Below are positions 46,949-60,600 of a stretch of 64,000 nucleotides of DNA, piece after piece. Under the pieces are notes generated by a model. The model ran no database searches. It was given only the letters and a program-made list of their open reading frames with translations, and was not told where the DNA came from. The position numbers were made by a program, and so were the translations under genes. The first letter of the stretch is position 1. Each line of letters opens with the position of its first letter. Source of the DNA: Lichenostomus cassidix (Eukaryota > Chordata > Aves > Passeriformes > Meliphagidae); the NCBI GenBank assembly GCA_008360975.2, contig CM039184.1:46943797-47007796 (forward strand). The letters are read 5' to 3'.

Positions 46949-49900
46949 ACTCCTCAACTAGCTCACTCTTTCCTACAAAGCCCTGTTGGTACCTAACATC
47001 TCAGGAGAGACCTGCCTATATGCCAGTGGCATGGGATACATGAAAATGAAATGGCATACTTCAAAGCTGGGCTAAGAAAATAACATCCAAGGGTGAAAAC
47101 AGTAGTCATTCTGAATGCAAAAGCATCCTCAAACAGCATAATAAACTTCTTTAAATGACACAGTAGAGCCCAGTATCATATAATTGGATGATGTGTGGCA
47201 ATATTTTTTTCCCTTTACAAGAATTTAAAAAAACATGAGAAGGAGCAGAGATATTAACAAGTACTCAGTGTTGGCTCAATCTTAGTCCCATGAAGGTTTA
47301 TGTAATTTTTTCAGCTATATTAAAACACTTTGAGTACTTTGAATATCTACCCAAAGTACCTTGTGAGATGGAAGCAAGGAGGACTAGTATCTTCTTTTCA
47401 ATGTATTTATATAGTGAAGTGAATAACATTTTCCTGATATAGGCTTCTATATTCAACATATTTTATCATTTTTGCGGGAGAGTAAACTTTAGTGGTGGCA
47501 TATAGTTGCTTAGACTTTCATTGTTGCCTGAGAACATATTGGTGAAGTTGAACTGTCAACAGGAAAACACGAACAATTCCCATAAACCATTTCAAACCCA
47601 AAGAACAGATAGTATTGAGAAGCAGTATCCCAGCCTGCTGATCCCTGAGGTTTGAGGAACATCCTGTAGCTATCCATGGAAAGAAACTTCATTTTGTTCA
47701 CTTCATCCATTAGGCCTATGATTCCATATTTTAAAAAACCTGCCGATTACTTTGGTGAATTTCATTCAGTAATGAATATTTTTTTTCCCCATTGCATGAA
47801 TGAGCTGGAAACCGAAGGCAAAAATCTCTTTATGTAATGGATTGTATTATTAACATTTTTCTGGCATTAAATTAGAGGTTAATTATTCATGTGTTCTCTG
47901 TATCCTATAATAGGTCAAATCATGCTATTTAGGATACCATATTAACACCCACTGCTATAAGAAACAGCAACAATAAGAAATTCTGTATAATTGCTGTTTT
48001 GAAACTGATTAACTTTCACTGAGAAACTTTATTCCAAATTCTTGGTTTGCTTTACTGGGGAAAGTGTGAAATATACGAAAAACTGAGAAGAGGTATTCTA
48101 TATGCTGATTATCTGAATTTTGCATCTCTTTCATAAGCAGTGTCATCTATTTTACTGAAATGAAGTGCTTATTCTTGTCTTCAGAAAATATAAAACCAAG
48201 GGGAGTGGTTAACTTACACTTCAGAATTCAGCAATGCAATGAGAATGCATTTTTCAGATTAATTTCCTTTAATTACTCACAGCTGGCAAAGAGATTAGCA
48301 CCACACATCTCTACAGATCAGCTAACCCCTTATAATGTGCCTTTCTATATGTATATGAAGGGAAAATGAAATTACCATTACAACATCTTTATACAAGTAA
48401 TTGTACGTTTGGGCACAAGATCTGATACAAGAGCCTTAAAAGGTATTTAATCTACTTCTTTTTTGAGAGTGGGAGTTTTTAAGGTTTTGCTGGTTATATC
48501 AAAAACTTGAGAAACATTCTTTCCTAATCCCCTGTCTTTCAATGTTATTATTTAAGCAATATCCCTAACATTTCAGTAATTAAGGAAGGAAGCATTAATA
48601 GTGATTTGCAGTACAGCCCTTACAGATGAGGGAGCAGGAAAGCTCTCTCTTTCTGTCACTTCTATGCTGAGTCTTTAGTTTCATTCAACACTTTCCATGA
48701 AATAGGTTTTAGAAGTCAGCTGCAATTTCCCTGATCTACTAAATCAGCTACCAGACAGAACTGCAAACAATTGATCAGATGAAAGTAAATGAAAATTAAG
48801 AGAGTACGAGAACCCAGCTGGGATATATCTATTATTTCTCTTGCACAACAGAATCTGTTCCATGTTACTTTTTAATACATTTCTGGTACATAATTCCTTT
48901 CTTTAATATCAGAGCAAATAGTGCAGGCTTTCTCCTAGAATTTTAAAAAAGAAGGAAAAGCCTTTTACATTCATCTTTTATGGAACATGAGCAGAATGTA
49001 CAGATCACAATAGCCAAAAATAGCACATACCCTTGAAGAAATGTGTAATTTTCATCCTACACATATGTCACTTTCAAACCAGAGAGAAAATCTTCATGAA
49101 AGAACACCAGATTGTTCCAACTGATGTCTTCTCAGAGAGCTACTTGAAAGGAAAACCTCAAACAACATTTACTTAACAACAACACCCTCGATAGCTAACA
49201 AATCTTGCCTGCACTAAGGAGGAGCAACAAGAAACAGAGTCTGATCATTATGAAATTACATGAATACAAATCAGTGGGAAAGTTATTTTAAAAGGAGCTG
49301 GTGCTTTTCATATATTGGCTCTTTAACTTTCACTGGGAAAACAGATGGCCTATCTAACTGGTAGGAGGCAAAGGAAATGGAAGGCATATTGGAAAGGCTT
49401 GGACAACAGCCAAAGTAAAAATTGTAATTTTGATACCATGGAGTTGAAATGCAGTGCATATAGCAATCACTTTATAATATCTAGCTGATGATCTACCTTA
49501 GCCTTAATTTCAAGACCTGGAACATTGAAAGCAGTAGATCAAACAAGGTATAGGCTTGTGATAGGAAGAGTCGATATGCACTTTTCAGCTGACATTTTCT
49601 TCTTGACAACCCACTGACTTTCACACCGAGGTGAAACATCTTGGCTTAGTGCAGAAGACACAACTTCTGGAACACCGTATTCTTGTGAAGATGCTAAATA
49701 TTGGTAGTAGTGCTGCACAGATGGTCTTTGGAAAAGAAACAATGGATAATTACCTGAGGTATTAACAATTTAAAGCAACCAATTACTCAGAATTCCAGCT
49801 CACTGTGGCTCATTTTTGTTTCTTTTGCTTGTCATATTCTGTTTTGAGGTCTAATGAGTTTAAAAGACATGCACTCCAAACAAAATACCCTTATCTAATA

Positions 49901-50942
49901 GGTACGTGTTTCAAAGATAGGGAGTTCACTGTACGCCTTCTATGAAGACATCCATCTCTCTTGATACTGCTCAAGTTCGCTGTAGTTTTTCTGTTGACTG
50001 GCTGAAAAGGTCTGTAGGTATATGTAGATGGGTTGTACCAATCTGTCACTAGTATTTTATGACTTAAATAGACTATAAAAAGTCAGTAAGCTCTGATCAA
50101 AAAATTTAAAAGTGAGCAATTTTACAGCATGTTTTTCAACATTTTATTAATATCCCTCTGCACTGTTAAGTCCATTACCACTAGGAGGATAAGAGGGTTA
50201 TTTCTACTTTTCCATTAGTGAATCTGTGGCTCTCCTCTAAATAATATTTTCTGGCTCCTAAAGAACAGTATTAGTTCAAATGCCCACTTGCCTTCTTCCT
50301 CTGGACCAGAAAGACTCTAGGGTGAGCAGTAGTCATGCATTTACTCCAGAGATGATAAAGACTCAAATCCAGTAAACTTGGTTCTTGCTGTTACCATCAG
50401 TCACATCTGTGAGGAAATAAATTTATTTCACAAATATATGAATGTCCCATAAAATGAAATGCAATTGATCGAACAATTTTTTCCAGGCATCAAAAGATGA
50501 AATTCAATGAAGACTTACAAAATACAGCCCTAATTCGAATCCATGTGCAATATCTTTATCAAGACAGTTTAACTGTGCCTGAGGAAGAGAGATAAACAGT
50601 ACTCTGGGTTGGATACAATTATTAATTCTTTCAGATATTTATCTGTGTTATCAGAAACCAGCACAAACTCTTCAGCTGAATGTGGTTTTCTACGGGGAGA
50701 CATCACTGTGTTTTGCCAAAAAGTACCTGGAATGAAGGAGCATTGTGACACAGAAGGGGAATAATGCTGAGACATAAAAATATGGAGAAAATGAATGAGA
50801 AAGAAAATTGCAGGGGAAGAAAGGTGAGGAAGCTATAAATATAAAACAGAGGTGAAACAAAGAAAAGAGTTCGTTTTTCATGGTGGCAATTAGAAGGAAG
50901 GAAAATGCTGTCAGTTTGGAATTAAGAGAAGATTTAATCCAA
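46949..50942. other. AT-rich unassigned stretch
   Basis: About 4 kb without a recognised repeat or gene. Minus-strand coding-like frames lie at 47,510-47,710 and 49,539-49,742 (listed separately). Other frames look random. Confidence 0.4.
49539..49742 (-). other. Possible minus-strand exon, unidentified
   Basis: A 67-codon minus-strand frame directly preceded on that strand by a good acceptor: a pyrimidine-rich run ending TTTCTTTTCCAAAG at about 49,722. From there about 60 codons remain open (words SVQHYYQYLASSQEYGVPEV, then basic KKKMSAEK). No consensus donor is evident before the frame closes. I do not recognise the protein. Confidence 0.25.
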
Positions 50943-51466
50943 TGTGGTGGTGCGTGATACCACCTCAGGAACTGCTGGGGAGCCAAGTGGTTCCAGTACA
51001 GCAGGGCTTCACTGGTGGGAAACATCCTAGTCTGAGTAACATGATAAGTCCCTCCCCAAATTATGTAAATCTCCCTGGCTGTAACCTAACCTTGACTCAT
51101 CCCTCCCTTCTCCCCATTGGTTGTGGTGTTCCCCCTGCCTCCTCTCCCCTGATTCCAGGTGATCCCTATATCTAGGGACACGTGGGGTTCTTCTTCCTCT
51201 TTCACCCTAGAACCCTCTGGAATAAACATCTGGAATATCCAGCTGATTGAGCCTCTGGATTCTTTGTCTCTGGTAACGCGTGAGCTATCCGGTTCTCTGG
51301 GTGAGTGAGAATCTGTGCCTTACACCGGCACAGGTGTGAGAAGGGTCTTTCTGTACAGCACCAGAGCAGTGCTGGCTGGAGTGATCTCTTGATAGTCTTA
51401 GAGACACTTTCGGTAAACGCAGAGGCCTATTTCCATCCCTCCTCCCCTCCCTGCGTTAATCCGACA
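50943..51466 (+). mobile_element. Solo LTR of an endogenous retrovirus (524 bp)
   Basis: Starts TGTGGTGGTGCGTGATACCA and ends TTAATCCGACA, so it has matching TGT...ACA ends. Internal signals are in LTR order: inverted CCAAT (CCCATTGG at 51,113-51,120), TATA-like CCCTATATCTAGGG (tatat at 51,167), AATAAA at 51,221-51,226, then a GC-richer U5-like part. The flanking hexamers ATCCAA (left) and GTTCAA (right) agree at four of six positions, differing by two transitions, which could be a decayed 6-bp duplication. No retroviral coding sequence lies beside it. The open frame at 50,942-51,175 is a shadow. Unrelated in sequence to the 263-bp LTR pair. Confidence 0.8.
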
Positions 51467-52897
51467 GTTCAAATCTGAGATAAAATACAATCACCACTTT
51501 AAAGCGCAATATTTGTTCAATGCACTAATTATTAAGGAGGGAAATACAGATGCTAAGTAGTTTCTGAGGATGTTTTAACAGGCTTGAAGTTTTCAAGACA
51601 TGTCATCTGTTTTTTTGTTGCTAATGGTAACTGTGATTTTCATCTTGTGTTGAGTTTGATGTTTTTGAGGATACACTTTCAGAAGATTGCTAATACGCAA
51701 AAGCAAATATAAGAGGCTGCACTTTAAGATGGATTTTCTTTCCATCATTTTGCCAGCTGGTAGTGAATTTGCATACTCTGGTGTTTGCTAGTTTCTTCCA
51801 CATCTTTCCCATTATGAATACAAGTTACTGACTACTGGCAATATAACTGCAGGCTGGAGCATATACAACACAAAATCCCGACCCTAGGTACCCTCTGGGG
51901 TTTATCTGGGACACTGTTTTAAGAAAAACAAAATATAGAAAATATGCATTTCAGGAGCATGGCATATGACAAAGGACTTGGGCGTTTTGCCAGCATCCAG
52001 ATTTGGATGTGGCCATTATGTTCTGAGGTGAAAGGATTTTATGTCTATGTTTCTGAAATAAATGGAGCAAGGATTGGATCCAAGGATGTTAGCTGTTGTG
52101 CTGAGAAGCCAATATCTCCCAAAAGGCAAGGCTAACCCCTCAGACCTGTATGCCTTTCCTCTACTCAGGCTGATTTATCACAAGGCAGCAAGGTCACACC
52201 TCTGCTAGTTTTTTAGAACTGTCAGACAAGTAAAGATACCTTTAGTACAGAGTTATCTAAAATTAGAAACAAAAGAATCAAGAGCGCAAATATGGTATCA
52301 CTCTGTAATAAAGATGGGCAAAATCTAGAACATTATCTCTTAGTTTGACATCAGTACTGGTAAAAACAACAGACCAAATGATAAGGGAATTTATCTGGAA
52401 ACACAAGCAGACACTGCTAAATAAACAGCAACAGCATGTGCCTGCAGAGAGCAGATAGATTTTCCCTTACAAGCCTGAATGGCATTTTGTTCACACCCTG
52501 GAAAGAGGGACCAAGCAGAGAGGTGATACAAACCAGTCAGCAGAGAAATGCAGCAAACTTCAGACAGACCTAACAAAGACAGGAGATTAGATAATATACC
52601 AGCAGATTACCAGTGTGCAAAAGTTCATGGAGGTATGCAGAGAAAGAAGCAATTTCACCTGCACAGATGGCTTTTGAGGTACAAACACCTTGTTGTGAGT
52701 GTCACTGTGAAGAGCTCAGTAGACCCTAACTCCAACCCCTAAACCCCCAAACAAAAGATTAATGAACACATTCTGCTACTATGCACAATAGCTATACTCA
52801 GCCTTTCTTCTTATTGTTCATATATCTACACCCAACCTCAGCAGAAGTTTCATTTTTATCTAATAAAGAGATTTTTACAGTTAGAACAACTATTCAC
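51467..52897. other. Unassigned sequence
   Basis: About 1.4 kb, AT-rich, with only short frames. No repeat family or gene recognised. Confidence 0.4.
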
Positions 52898-53060
52898 AAG
52901 AACAACCTCCCCAGGCATGTGGCGGAGTCTCCATAAACAGAGATTTTCAATTGGACAGGATGCTACATAATCTCAGCTAGACTCCCGTGTCCACAAGAGG
53001 TTGGAATGGATGATTTTTTGAGGTCTCTTCCAGCCTGGATGTTTAATCATTCTAAGATCT
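52898..53060 (+). mobile_element. Diverged CR1 LINE 3' fragment
   Basis: Sense CR1 pattern with many changes: a CAGGCATGTGGCGGAGTCTC stretch (the CR1 'pushed through a wide gate' region), TTCAATTGGACAGGATG, GAGGTTGGAATGGATGATTT and AGGTCTCTTCCAGCCTGGAT. The tail repeats are decayed. Older than the copies at 16.7 and 58.4 kb. Confidence 0.75.
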
Positions 53061-56000
53061 TCTTACTCACATGCCTTTAATTAAATTTTACTTTAACTAA
53101 ATTGACTCTAGCACAAGGAATGGTGTTTTCTGCCTAAAAGTGTGATTATTCCCCAACTGTTCCTGACAGTTCCTACTCTTTTATTAGAAGAGCAACTTTA
53201 GAATGTGACCCTGTCAACAAAGACATCAACTGACTTCAACACCTGCCTTGTTATTAATTTCTCTCTCAATCTGAGAGAGCATGGAGGAAATAATCCAGAT
53301 ACTCTCTATTTAAAAATCAATCACCTCATTGTCACTTCATTGAAAAGTCATTTCTTCAGAGTAATATCAATAATGGCTACTGCTGGCTGTGCACTCTGTC
53401 AGCTGAGAACAGACTGGCCTCAAAAAATGAGCAGGACTTGCTTCTGGTAAGTGGGCAGTTTCTTTGGCCAACAGATCAGAGGGATCATCTTCTTCATCCA
53501 TTCCCTCTCCCCTTTCCCACCATTTATTGTTCACTCCAGGGCTGGTAGAGAAGGCTGCCTTTCAGTATCGACAGAAACATTCTGCTGCCACATGGAACAC
53601 TGCAATCCCTGCCCTGGCTTTAGTGCTTGAGCAGCTGCAGCAGTGCCAAGGGCTGGTGGGAGTTCCATAGCTTCCCAGCTCTGCCAAGGCCTGCTGCTGC
53701 CTGGGTCTGAGGTGAGGGCTTTTCCTCAGTCCCAGCATGGGGATAAGGGATCTATTTATTGTGTGCAACCACATCTGTGGAGGTGAACATGACACAAGGA
53801 TTGGAAGTGAGTTCAGTATCAGCCTTACCTCTTATTTATTCAAGTACAAAAATTTCTAATAGTTATATGATGTTTATTGAGCTTTTTTGAGTTACCTTTT
53901 CTTGCTGTTTGCCTCTTGGAGTGTGTAGTGCTCTCCAATAAATTCGCCTGCTAATATCTGTATCTAAAGTCTCCTTCCAGTTACTGCGAGAGTGTTGGTA
54001 TGTTTGAAGAGGAGCTCAGGGAGCTCTTATAGCTATCAGAACTCTCCTGTCTGCAAAATGAAACTGTTCTGAGCCTTACAGCTTCTACGTGCAGATAAAC
54101 AAGATGTCATAATAGTTGTCATGTGAAATGTGACTTTTACCTTACATGGTGCAGTAGAAACATCTGAACCTGGTGAGTTTCATAATTTAGTAAAAGTTTG
54201 GGTAAACAATGAAAGAAAATAAAATCACTGGAAACATCACCTTTCCATTACAGGTAGACTTTCTCTTGCAGCTTCCTTAGCTGCACAGGGACCACTGTGG
54301 CTGGGAATGGTTTCTGCTCAGCTGCATTAGTAACAACATTTTCTGGGTGTAAGAGGAATGCCTGGGTAATTCTGCACTGAGGACAGTAAAATGTAAGTGT
54401 CACTACAAGCACAGCAAAAAGGTTTTTAATGCCATGAAGTTAGAAATATAAGAAAATATGGTTTTTATCTTAGATGTATTTGGCTCTCTCTAGTCACATC
54501 CTCCTTTTGAAGCCCTACAAAATCACAACATCCAAGGTCTTGTAAAGTTTCTCTTCGTGGTTTTTTAATGGAGCAATGAAAAATACAGTGACTACAATAT
54601 TAAGGCAAGTCTGTAAAAGATATACCTGACCTCTTCTTTATTGGTAATGAATCGGTATGAGCGTTTAGGGCACAAGTGCAAAATCAGAGCAAAATCCTTT
54701 GCCCAGTTTCTCCCTAACGCCACCCTCAAAGCCATGCTACATAAGAGCACCTTTTTTGAATTTGCTGACATCAGCATCCCTGACAGATGGCTGTCTGGGC
54801 TTGTGGAGAGAAGATGATGGATAGCCTGTATTTCAAAAGGCAGTGATCAGTCCAGCAACGAGCTCCATGCATCAACCAAGTTTTGCAGAAATGGCATAAA
54901 TCCTTTTGTCATTGTAATCAGACTGATCGTGTGTCAGAGATCAATGAGGGGGTTCATGCAGGTAGTTTCACACTTCACAGTTTCTGGGATAATTCTATCA
55001 GTTATTTGGAACTGATGTCTTGTAAAGGAGGAAAGAAGGAGGTTGGCATTTGAGGTAGCTGTCTGATGATACATTTCCATACCCTGCAATCTCTTGCCAT
55101 ACAGTGAGGAAGAGAATGTCTGTCTAGATGATCCTCTCAGAAGTATCAGCATTTTCAGATGAGCATTTTCAAAAGATTTGTTTCTTCTCTTTATTGCTGG
55201 CAACACTAAGACCAAAGGTGCTCTACAGACTATTCCTTTCCAGAAAAAAACCCACATTTTAATCAAGTGTCCATTTGACTCCTCCAGAACAGTTTCCATT
55301 TCTGAGAAAAAGTTTGATTGTGCAGTTAATTGTCTAGTACTAAAAGAAATGTGTCAGCACTGTTAGCTGTCCTTGGTTGCAGAAAAGGTCTCAAGGAGTG
55401 TAGGTATGATATAAATTCTTAAACAAGTAAAGTCATTCTCTCTTCCAGACGCTGACCCGTCTCTTTCATAATCTGAACTGTGCCTTTGTGTACAGTTTTA
55501 CGTGCTACCTTCTGAGCTGGTTATGCCATGATATCTTAGATTTCGCCAACCTTTTCTGTAGAAATGAATTAGCAGTGTCATCATGGTATGCAGTTTTTTT
55601 TGTTTGCTCAACCTGTTTGAAAGAAGACAATTATGATGAAGAAAGCTGGTACTAACTAGTCAGTAGCAAGGTTCTGAATGTCCAAATCACCTTTGGACAG
55701 CAGACTGGAGGTTAGTTTTTCAAGGGCAGAGCTACATTATCCACATTACCCCCATTCAGTCTCATATTCAGGAGAGATAATAAGTTTCCCTGTTGGAAGT
55801 AGCTGTGAGAGAGACTTGTGAAACCTCTGTCCTTGGCAGCGCAGTTAAGGGCACACCCATGTGCAGTAAAAGCAGGTTAGGATGACCCTGAGCTCACACA
55901 TTGCCAGTTCTCCAGCAGTCATCCTTCAAGGCTGAGGCATTCAGACTCAAAAGCTCAGCTGCAATGCCAGTTGAAAAATATTTATGCACCACAAAACCAA

Positions 56001-58384
56001 CCTTAATGACAAAGGATTTCTGTTTTCTGCTGTTTTTTCAGCATATAAGATATTCTAATGAGATTGGAAAGGGAAATGTTCCCTCCTCACCTTGACAGTG
56101 CTGGCCAGGACTGGAATCGCAGCAAGGGTTACAGTCTGCCTTACCAAGTTCCTGGTGATATCTCCTGCTCATACCCCCTTTTTCAAGATTGTTGGTTCTC
56201 CTATGCTGGCAGACAAGATAAAATGCCTGGGATTGCCAGGCCCACACACAAGCCCAGCACCAGCTGAAATAAAGACAGATAAATACTGGTACATCTGTAT
56301 GTGATCCCATGGCAATTTCTATATGGGTCTTCTAACACTGATGATCTGGGGCAAACTGCTCCTTCACAGTCCCAGAAAGCTGTAACTTCTAATTTAACCC
56401 AAACAATGTAATTATTCATGTAAAAACAGGAGCTTCAGGGTCTGGGGGTTTTTGTTTGTTTGTTTTTTAAAAAATTAACAAGATCACTCAAGCAAATCAC
56501 AATTTGTGTACTCAAATAGAATAGAGCAGAGAATGCTGGGAACCAAGCTGTCCATTATTTTCATCTGACATTTAGGAAAAAGCAGTAGGACCTACATAAT
56601 TTAAAATGTAATGCTTCCAAATACAGGAAGAGTGTCAAATCTTTTGGAATGGTTTGTCCTTTACAAAAAATCTTGAGAATTTAGCAATCTAAATACATCT
56701 TAATAGGATCAGATTTAGTGCAAGTAAATCTTCTGCTGCTGCTTCAACCATCCCTTTTTTTGTTATGTGGAAAGGCTAAATGATTTGCTGTAGCAAGCGT
56801 TTTTAAAACCTGCTGTAATTTGATAGCAGGGATAACCTCCAAGCCCTCTTGCTCTACAGAGACCAAGTTCTTACAATCCATTATCTTTCAAACAATTTCT
56901 AAGTGCTGCCAAGCAACCACTGTCTCATTTTGCCTAGCCTACAGTCAGAAACAGACACCATGTGCATCTGTTCCAAGCACTGCATATGAGACAGCATCAG
57001 CTTCGCTTAACTGTTGCCACTGCTAGGTGAACCATGTCATATCACATCATTTATTCAAGCCATCACATTTAAAAAAAAAAAAAAAATCATAGTTCTGTCT
57101 TGATAAATCAAATCGGTTAAGTTGAAAATCCAGGAAGTGAATCAGTGGCGCTGAAACTTAATGGTTCCCAAAAGAAATGCTTCATTTTTCAAAGCCTCTA
57201 ATGAGCCTAGTAATTTTTTTATTTCATAGGCTGTAGCAGATTTACCAGCTAAATTAAAAGCACATATTGCTGGACTATGAAAGACAATGAAAATATTGGC
57301 ATTGAAAGACTAAAGAAAAACATACTGTCTTCTTCTAGACAGCATCTGTACATCTCTAAACAACTGAATTGATATTCCGGATTGTTCATATACAACCAAT
57401 CTATGCAGGAGTGTATATCTTGTATGAACTTAAGACAAAAAAGTAACCAGTCTTGCTTTATAAACAATACATTATTAAAGCATATCAATTTCTAAACCAT
57501 TTATCTGTGGTGATCAATCATAAGCTGATCATTCACATGCTTACCAATGCTAGAGAAAGCACATGTAAGTCATTAGAGTGAGCAGTTACCAGATGTCCAG
57601 TGCTACCTACAGGTACAAATACAGACTGCTTAGTCGAGTACATTCCAAAACTAAGCTGAAAGAGCATTAACCTATGCTCAAAATCAACAATATAAATCAA
57701 TGCCTGACTCCCAGGAATTTAGAAAGTGACAGTGCAGAGCCAGGGGCCCATTCCCTCCATGAGCTTTCTTGTCTTGGTGGTGCAGGTTGGATTCCCATCG
57801 TTCAAATCAGCTCCAGTTTCTCAAATGTGGTTCTTCATGCTCATTTATCAAGGGGTTAACCCATGTTTTATGACTTCTTAGATGACTCTTCCTTCACAAA
57901 TTGGCATGATTTTTGTAAGTGATCTGATTTCTTCCCCTGCCGACCATCATAACAACATGCCTGCTCAGTTCTAAAAGATATGTTACATTGATTAAAAAAA
58001 GAAAATTAAAATCAGGATTAAAGCCATCTAAGGAATCACTACTTGTATAAAAATATAAAGGTGATAAAACTAGAAACAAATAATTGTTTTGCACACACAC
58101 ACACATATATATATATATGTACAAATATTCTAAAACTATTCCTTCCTAACTTTATCAATACATATATTACCAGGCCTTGAAAGTTTACATTGGCAATATC
58201 TCAATACTTAGGACTGGACTGCTTAATAAATTATATGTTTCACTCTCCCTTTGTATGACACATTTTTTAAATCTTGAATTGCAAAGAACTAGAGGGCTGT
58301 GAACGATCTCATTTTCCAAACTGAAGTTCAGATACAAGTGTAGCTCTGTCTTGAAGGTGTCTACTTTAACCTGAGTATATCTCT
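53061..58384. other. Unassigned stretch
   Basis: About 5.3 kb. Contains a 17-A run at 57,071-57,087, a (CA)n(TA)n microsatellite at 58,092-58,118, a possible poly(A)-signal-bearing patch at 53,930-53,945, and several 60-120-codon chance frames (for example minus 54,934-55,299). No gene or known repeat recognised. Confidence 0.4.
58092..58118. repeat. (CA)7(TA)6 compound microsatellite
   Basis: Perfect CA run at 58,092-58,105 continuing directly into TA. The stretch 58,103-58,120 is an 18-bp perfect palindrome. Confidence 0.95.
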
Positions 58385-58774
58385 TACAAGGAAAGGTTGA
58401 GGGAGCTGAGTCTGTTCAGTATGGAGAAGACGAAGGGAGGACCTCATCAATGTACAGAAGTATCTGAAAAGAGGGGGTCAGAGGATGGCTCCAGGCTCTT
58501 CTCAGTGGTGCCAAGCAGTAAAAGAAGCAATGGCTAGAAACTGATGCACAGGAAGTTCCACCTGAATATGAGGAAGAACTTCCTCCCTATGCAGTGACTG
58601 CACACTGGAATAAGCTGCCCTGAGAGGCTGTGGAGTCACCATCACTGGAGATACTCAAGAGCTATCTGGACACAGTCCTGTGCCATGTGCTCTGGGATGA
58701 CCCTGTTGAGCAGGGATGTTGGACCAGATGACCCAACTGTGGTACCTTCCAACCTGACCCATTCTGTGATTCTG
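58385..58774 (+). mobile_element. CR1 LINE 3' end with tail
   Basis: Sense CR1, about 390 bp: AAAGGTTGAGGGAGCTGAGT, CCTCATCAATGTACAGAAGT, AACTGATGCACAGGAAGTTC, CACAGTCCTGTGCCATGTGC, GGGATGACCCTG and CCTTCCAACCTGACCCATTC, ending in ATTCTGTGATTCTG. It shares its terminal 150 bases or so closely with 16,745-17,098. Frames on either strand here are shadows. Confidence 0.92.
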
Positions 58775-60099
58775 CAAGTGCAGAGTGCTGTTACAAGATT
58801 CACTCAAGCCTGTAATGGGGACAGCACAAATTGGAATCTCCTGATTCTGCTGACATATAAAAGTATATGTTGTCCTACTGTGCATTGGTCAGGATTCAGC
58901 AGCTTACTGTTTTCTAGCAGAACATTTAAAATGACCATAGATTTTTGTTGCATACCTCACATTTTTAATGCTGATGCTATCAGAAGAAAACTATATCAAC
59001 AAATTTAAATTTGCATGGGAAGAAGTCATCCCCTTCTCACTTCATCTGGTAAAGGAATTCTTGAATAGTGACACTATTTCTAAAAGCCTAGAGAACTTAA
59101 AAAAAAAACTACTAGCCTGCTATACTGTGAATAAGAAAAGCCTCAGGTGTCACATAATACTTGGGGCAGAGAAACCAGGGCCATACATGTGTGATACTCA
59201 AAATACTAGCACGACAGTACCATTTTTAGGATTCCACTCAAATAGCATATGGGAGACTTTAAATTTCTATTTGTATTGAATGTATTCAGCCACCATAGCC
59301 AGGGATGGAAGTCCTGAGAAGTAACCTTGTGAAAATGATTTGGGCCCCATTTATTACAGAGGTGGTGAATTGATGTTTTCTGTTTCCAAAATGAATGAGT
59401 ACTGCAGAAGGCACTACAGCAGGCAGGAATAATGGATCTCTACAATTGCTGGCTGGTTGGCTGCTATTAAAACTAAAGAAGCATGTATCAGTTTTATTAG
59501 TCACTTTCTGATCATAATCCCTATATGAGATGTTTGTGGGTATTCATACCACATGGCCCCACGTGCAAATTCCATAAGAATTTCAGCAGGACCTGGGAGC
59601 TTAGCTACTCAGGACACCCACAGCTTAATGCATTTTTAGGCCTAAAATGAAGAGGAATGACAAATTTAGGATTATACAGTTCCTGTGGATCATCTGATTG
59701 ATGGCAAATAAGAAAAAAATCTCCTCTAGATGCCAAAGCACTTTTGCAGTTTTGAGTTTCTGAAATAAGTTGCATCATTATGTAAAGTATCAGGCAATAA
59801 CAATTTTGCTGGTCTTAGGATAAGGCAGAGATTTTTCTTTACACATTTATTAAACTGTGTGCCACAGCTTCCCCCTTGTCCAATTCCTAACTCAAAGGTA
59901 AATGCTTCATATTTAATGGCTTTGACTGTCCATGTTACATAGTCATTATATTCTGATATGCGACTTTAAACAAAACTTCTAAACAGATACTCTGAAAACG
60001 ACTACTTTTCAACTCTGAATTTGTGAACAATACTATTCTACTCCATATGTTTATAGTTCTCTCTTTGTCCCTCTCATTTATGCCCCTAATGCTTTAGAA
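58775..60099. other. AT-rich unassigned sequence
   Basis: About 1.3 kb following the CR1 tail. A 103-codon plus-strand frame at 58,968-59,279 and a 72-codon minus-strand frame at 59,286-59,504 have no recognised motif. Confidence 0.4.
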
Positions 60100-60600
60100 G
60101 TCCTATTTCCTTCTTAAGGATTGTCTGAGCCTGGCAGCTGAGGAGACATCCTGAGCTCTAAATCACCTCCTGTGTTGTGTACCCACCCTCCATGCAAGCA
60201 GCTGCTGTCTCTCAGCTGCAGCCACTGCCAAGTGCCCTCTCCTGCCCTCCATGCAGGCAGGTGGATGGGAAATGGCCAGGCAGATATTTTCCAAACTGGC
60301 CCCACGAGAGCAGGGAGGCATGCTTCATGTCAGCCCTGCTTTTCTCAGTGCTCAGCAGTAGAGAGGGGAAGACATCATCAGGATCACACTGCTGTGACTG
60401 CTCCAAGCTTCCCATCAGGCCTGGACTCACACCTGTGCCCACATCACACCCCTACACTGGGATGTCACCACACCTCCTGTGTCAGTCACACACGCCAGGA
60501 GAAAAGGACCTACAGACATCTCTGTGCTACTTCTGCCACTGTGGCAGCAGCTTTTACAGAAGGCTTATCCTTGCTCAGCAAAATGCCATGTTGCTCATAA
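60100..60600. other. GC-rich, CT-rich island of unknown origin
   Basis: About 500 bp markedly richer in C than the flank. It allows two overlapping plus frames of 142-143 codons and a minus-strand frame; their composition (C-, H-, P- and S-rich in all frames) points to base bias and not to a gene. The word CCCTCCATGCA recurs at about 60,186 and 60,245. It may be an old LTR or LINE remnant; not assigned. Confidence 0.35.

Noticed and set aside
53900..53960. Possible LTR or gene 3' end with AATAAA at about 53,938
   Set aside because: No matching LTR ends, TATA box or upstream coding sequence.
54934..55299. 121-codon minus-strand frame
   Set aside because: No motif, no splice context; treated as chance.
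57071..57087. A17 run as the tail of a processed pseudogene
   Set aside because: No mRNA-like sequence or flanking target duplication seen upstream.
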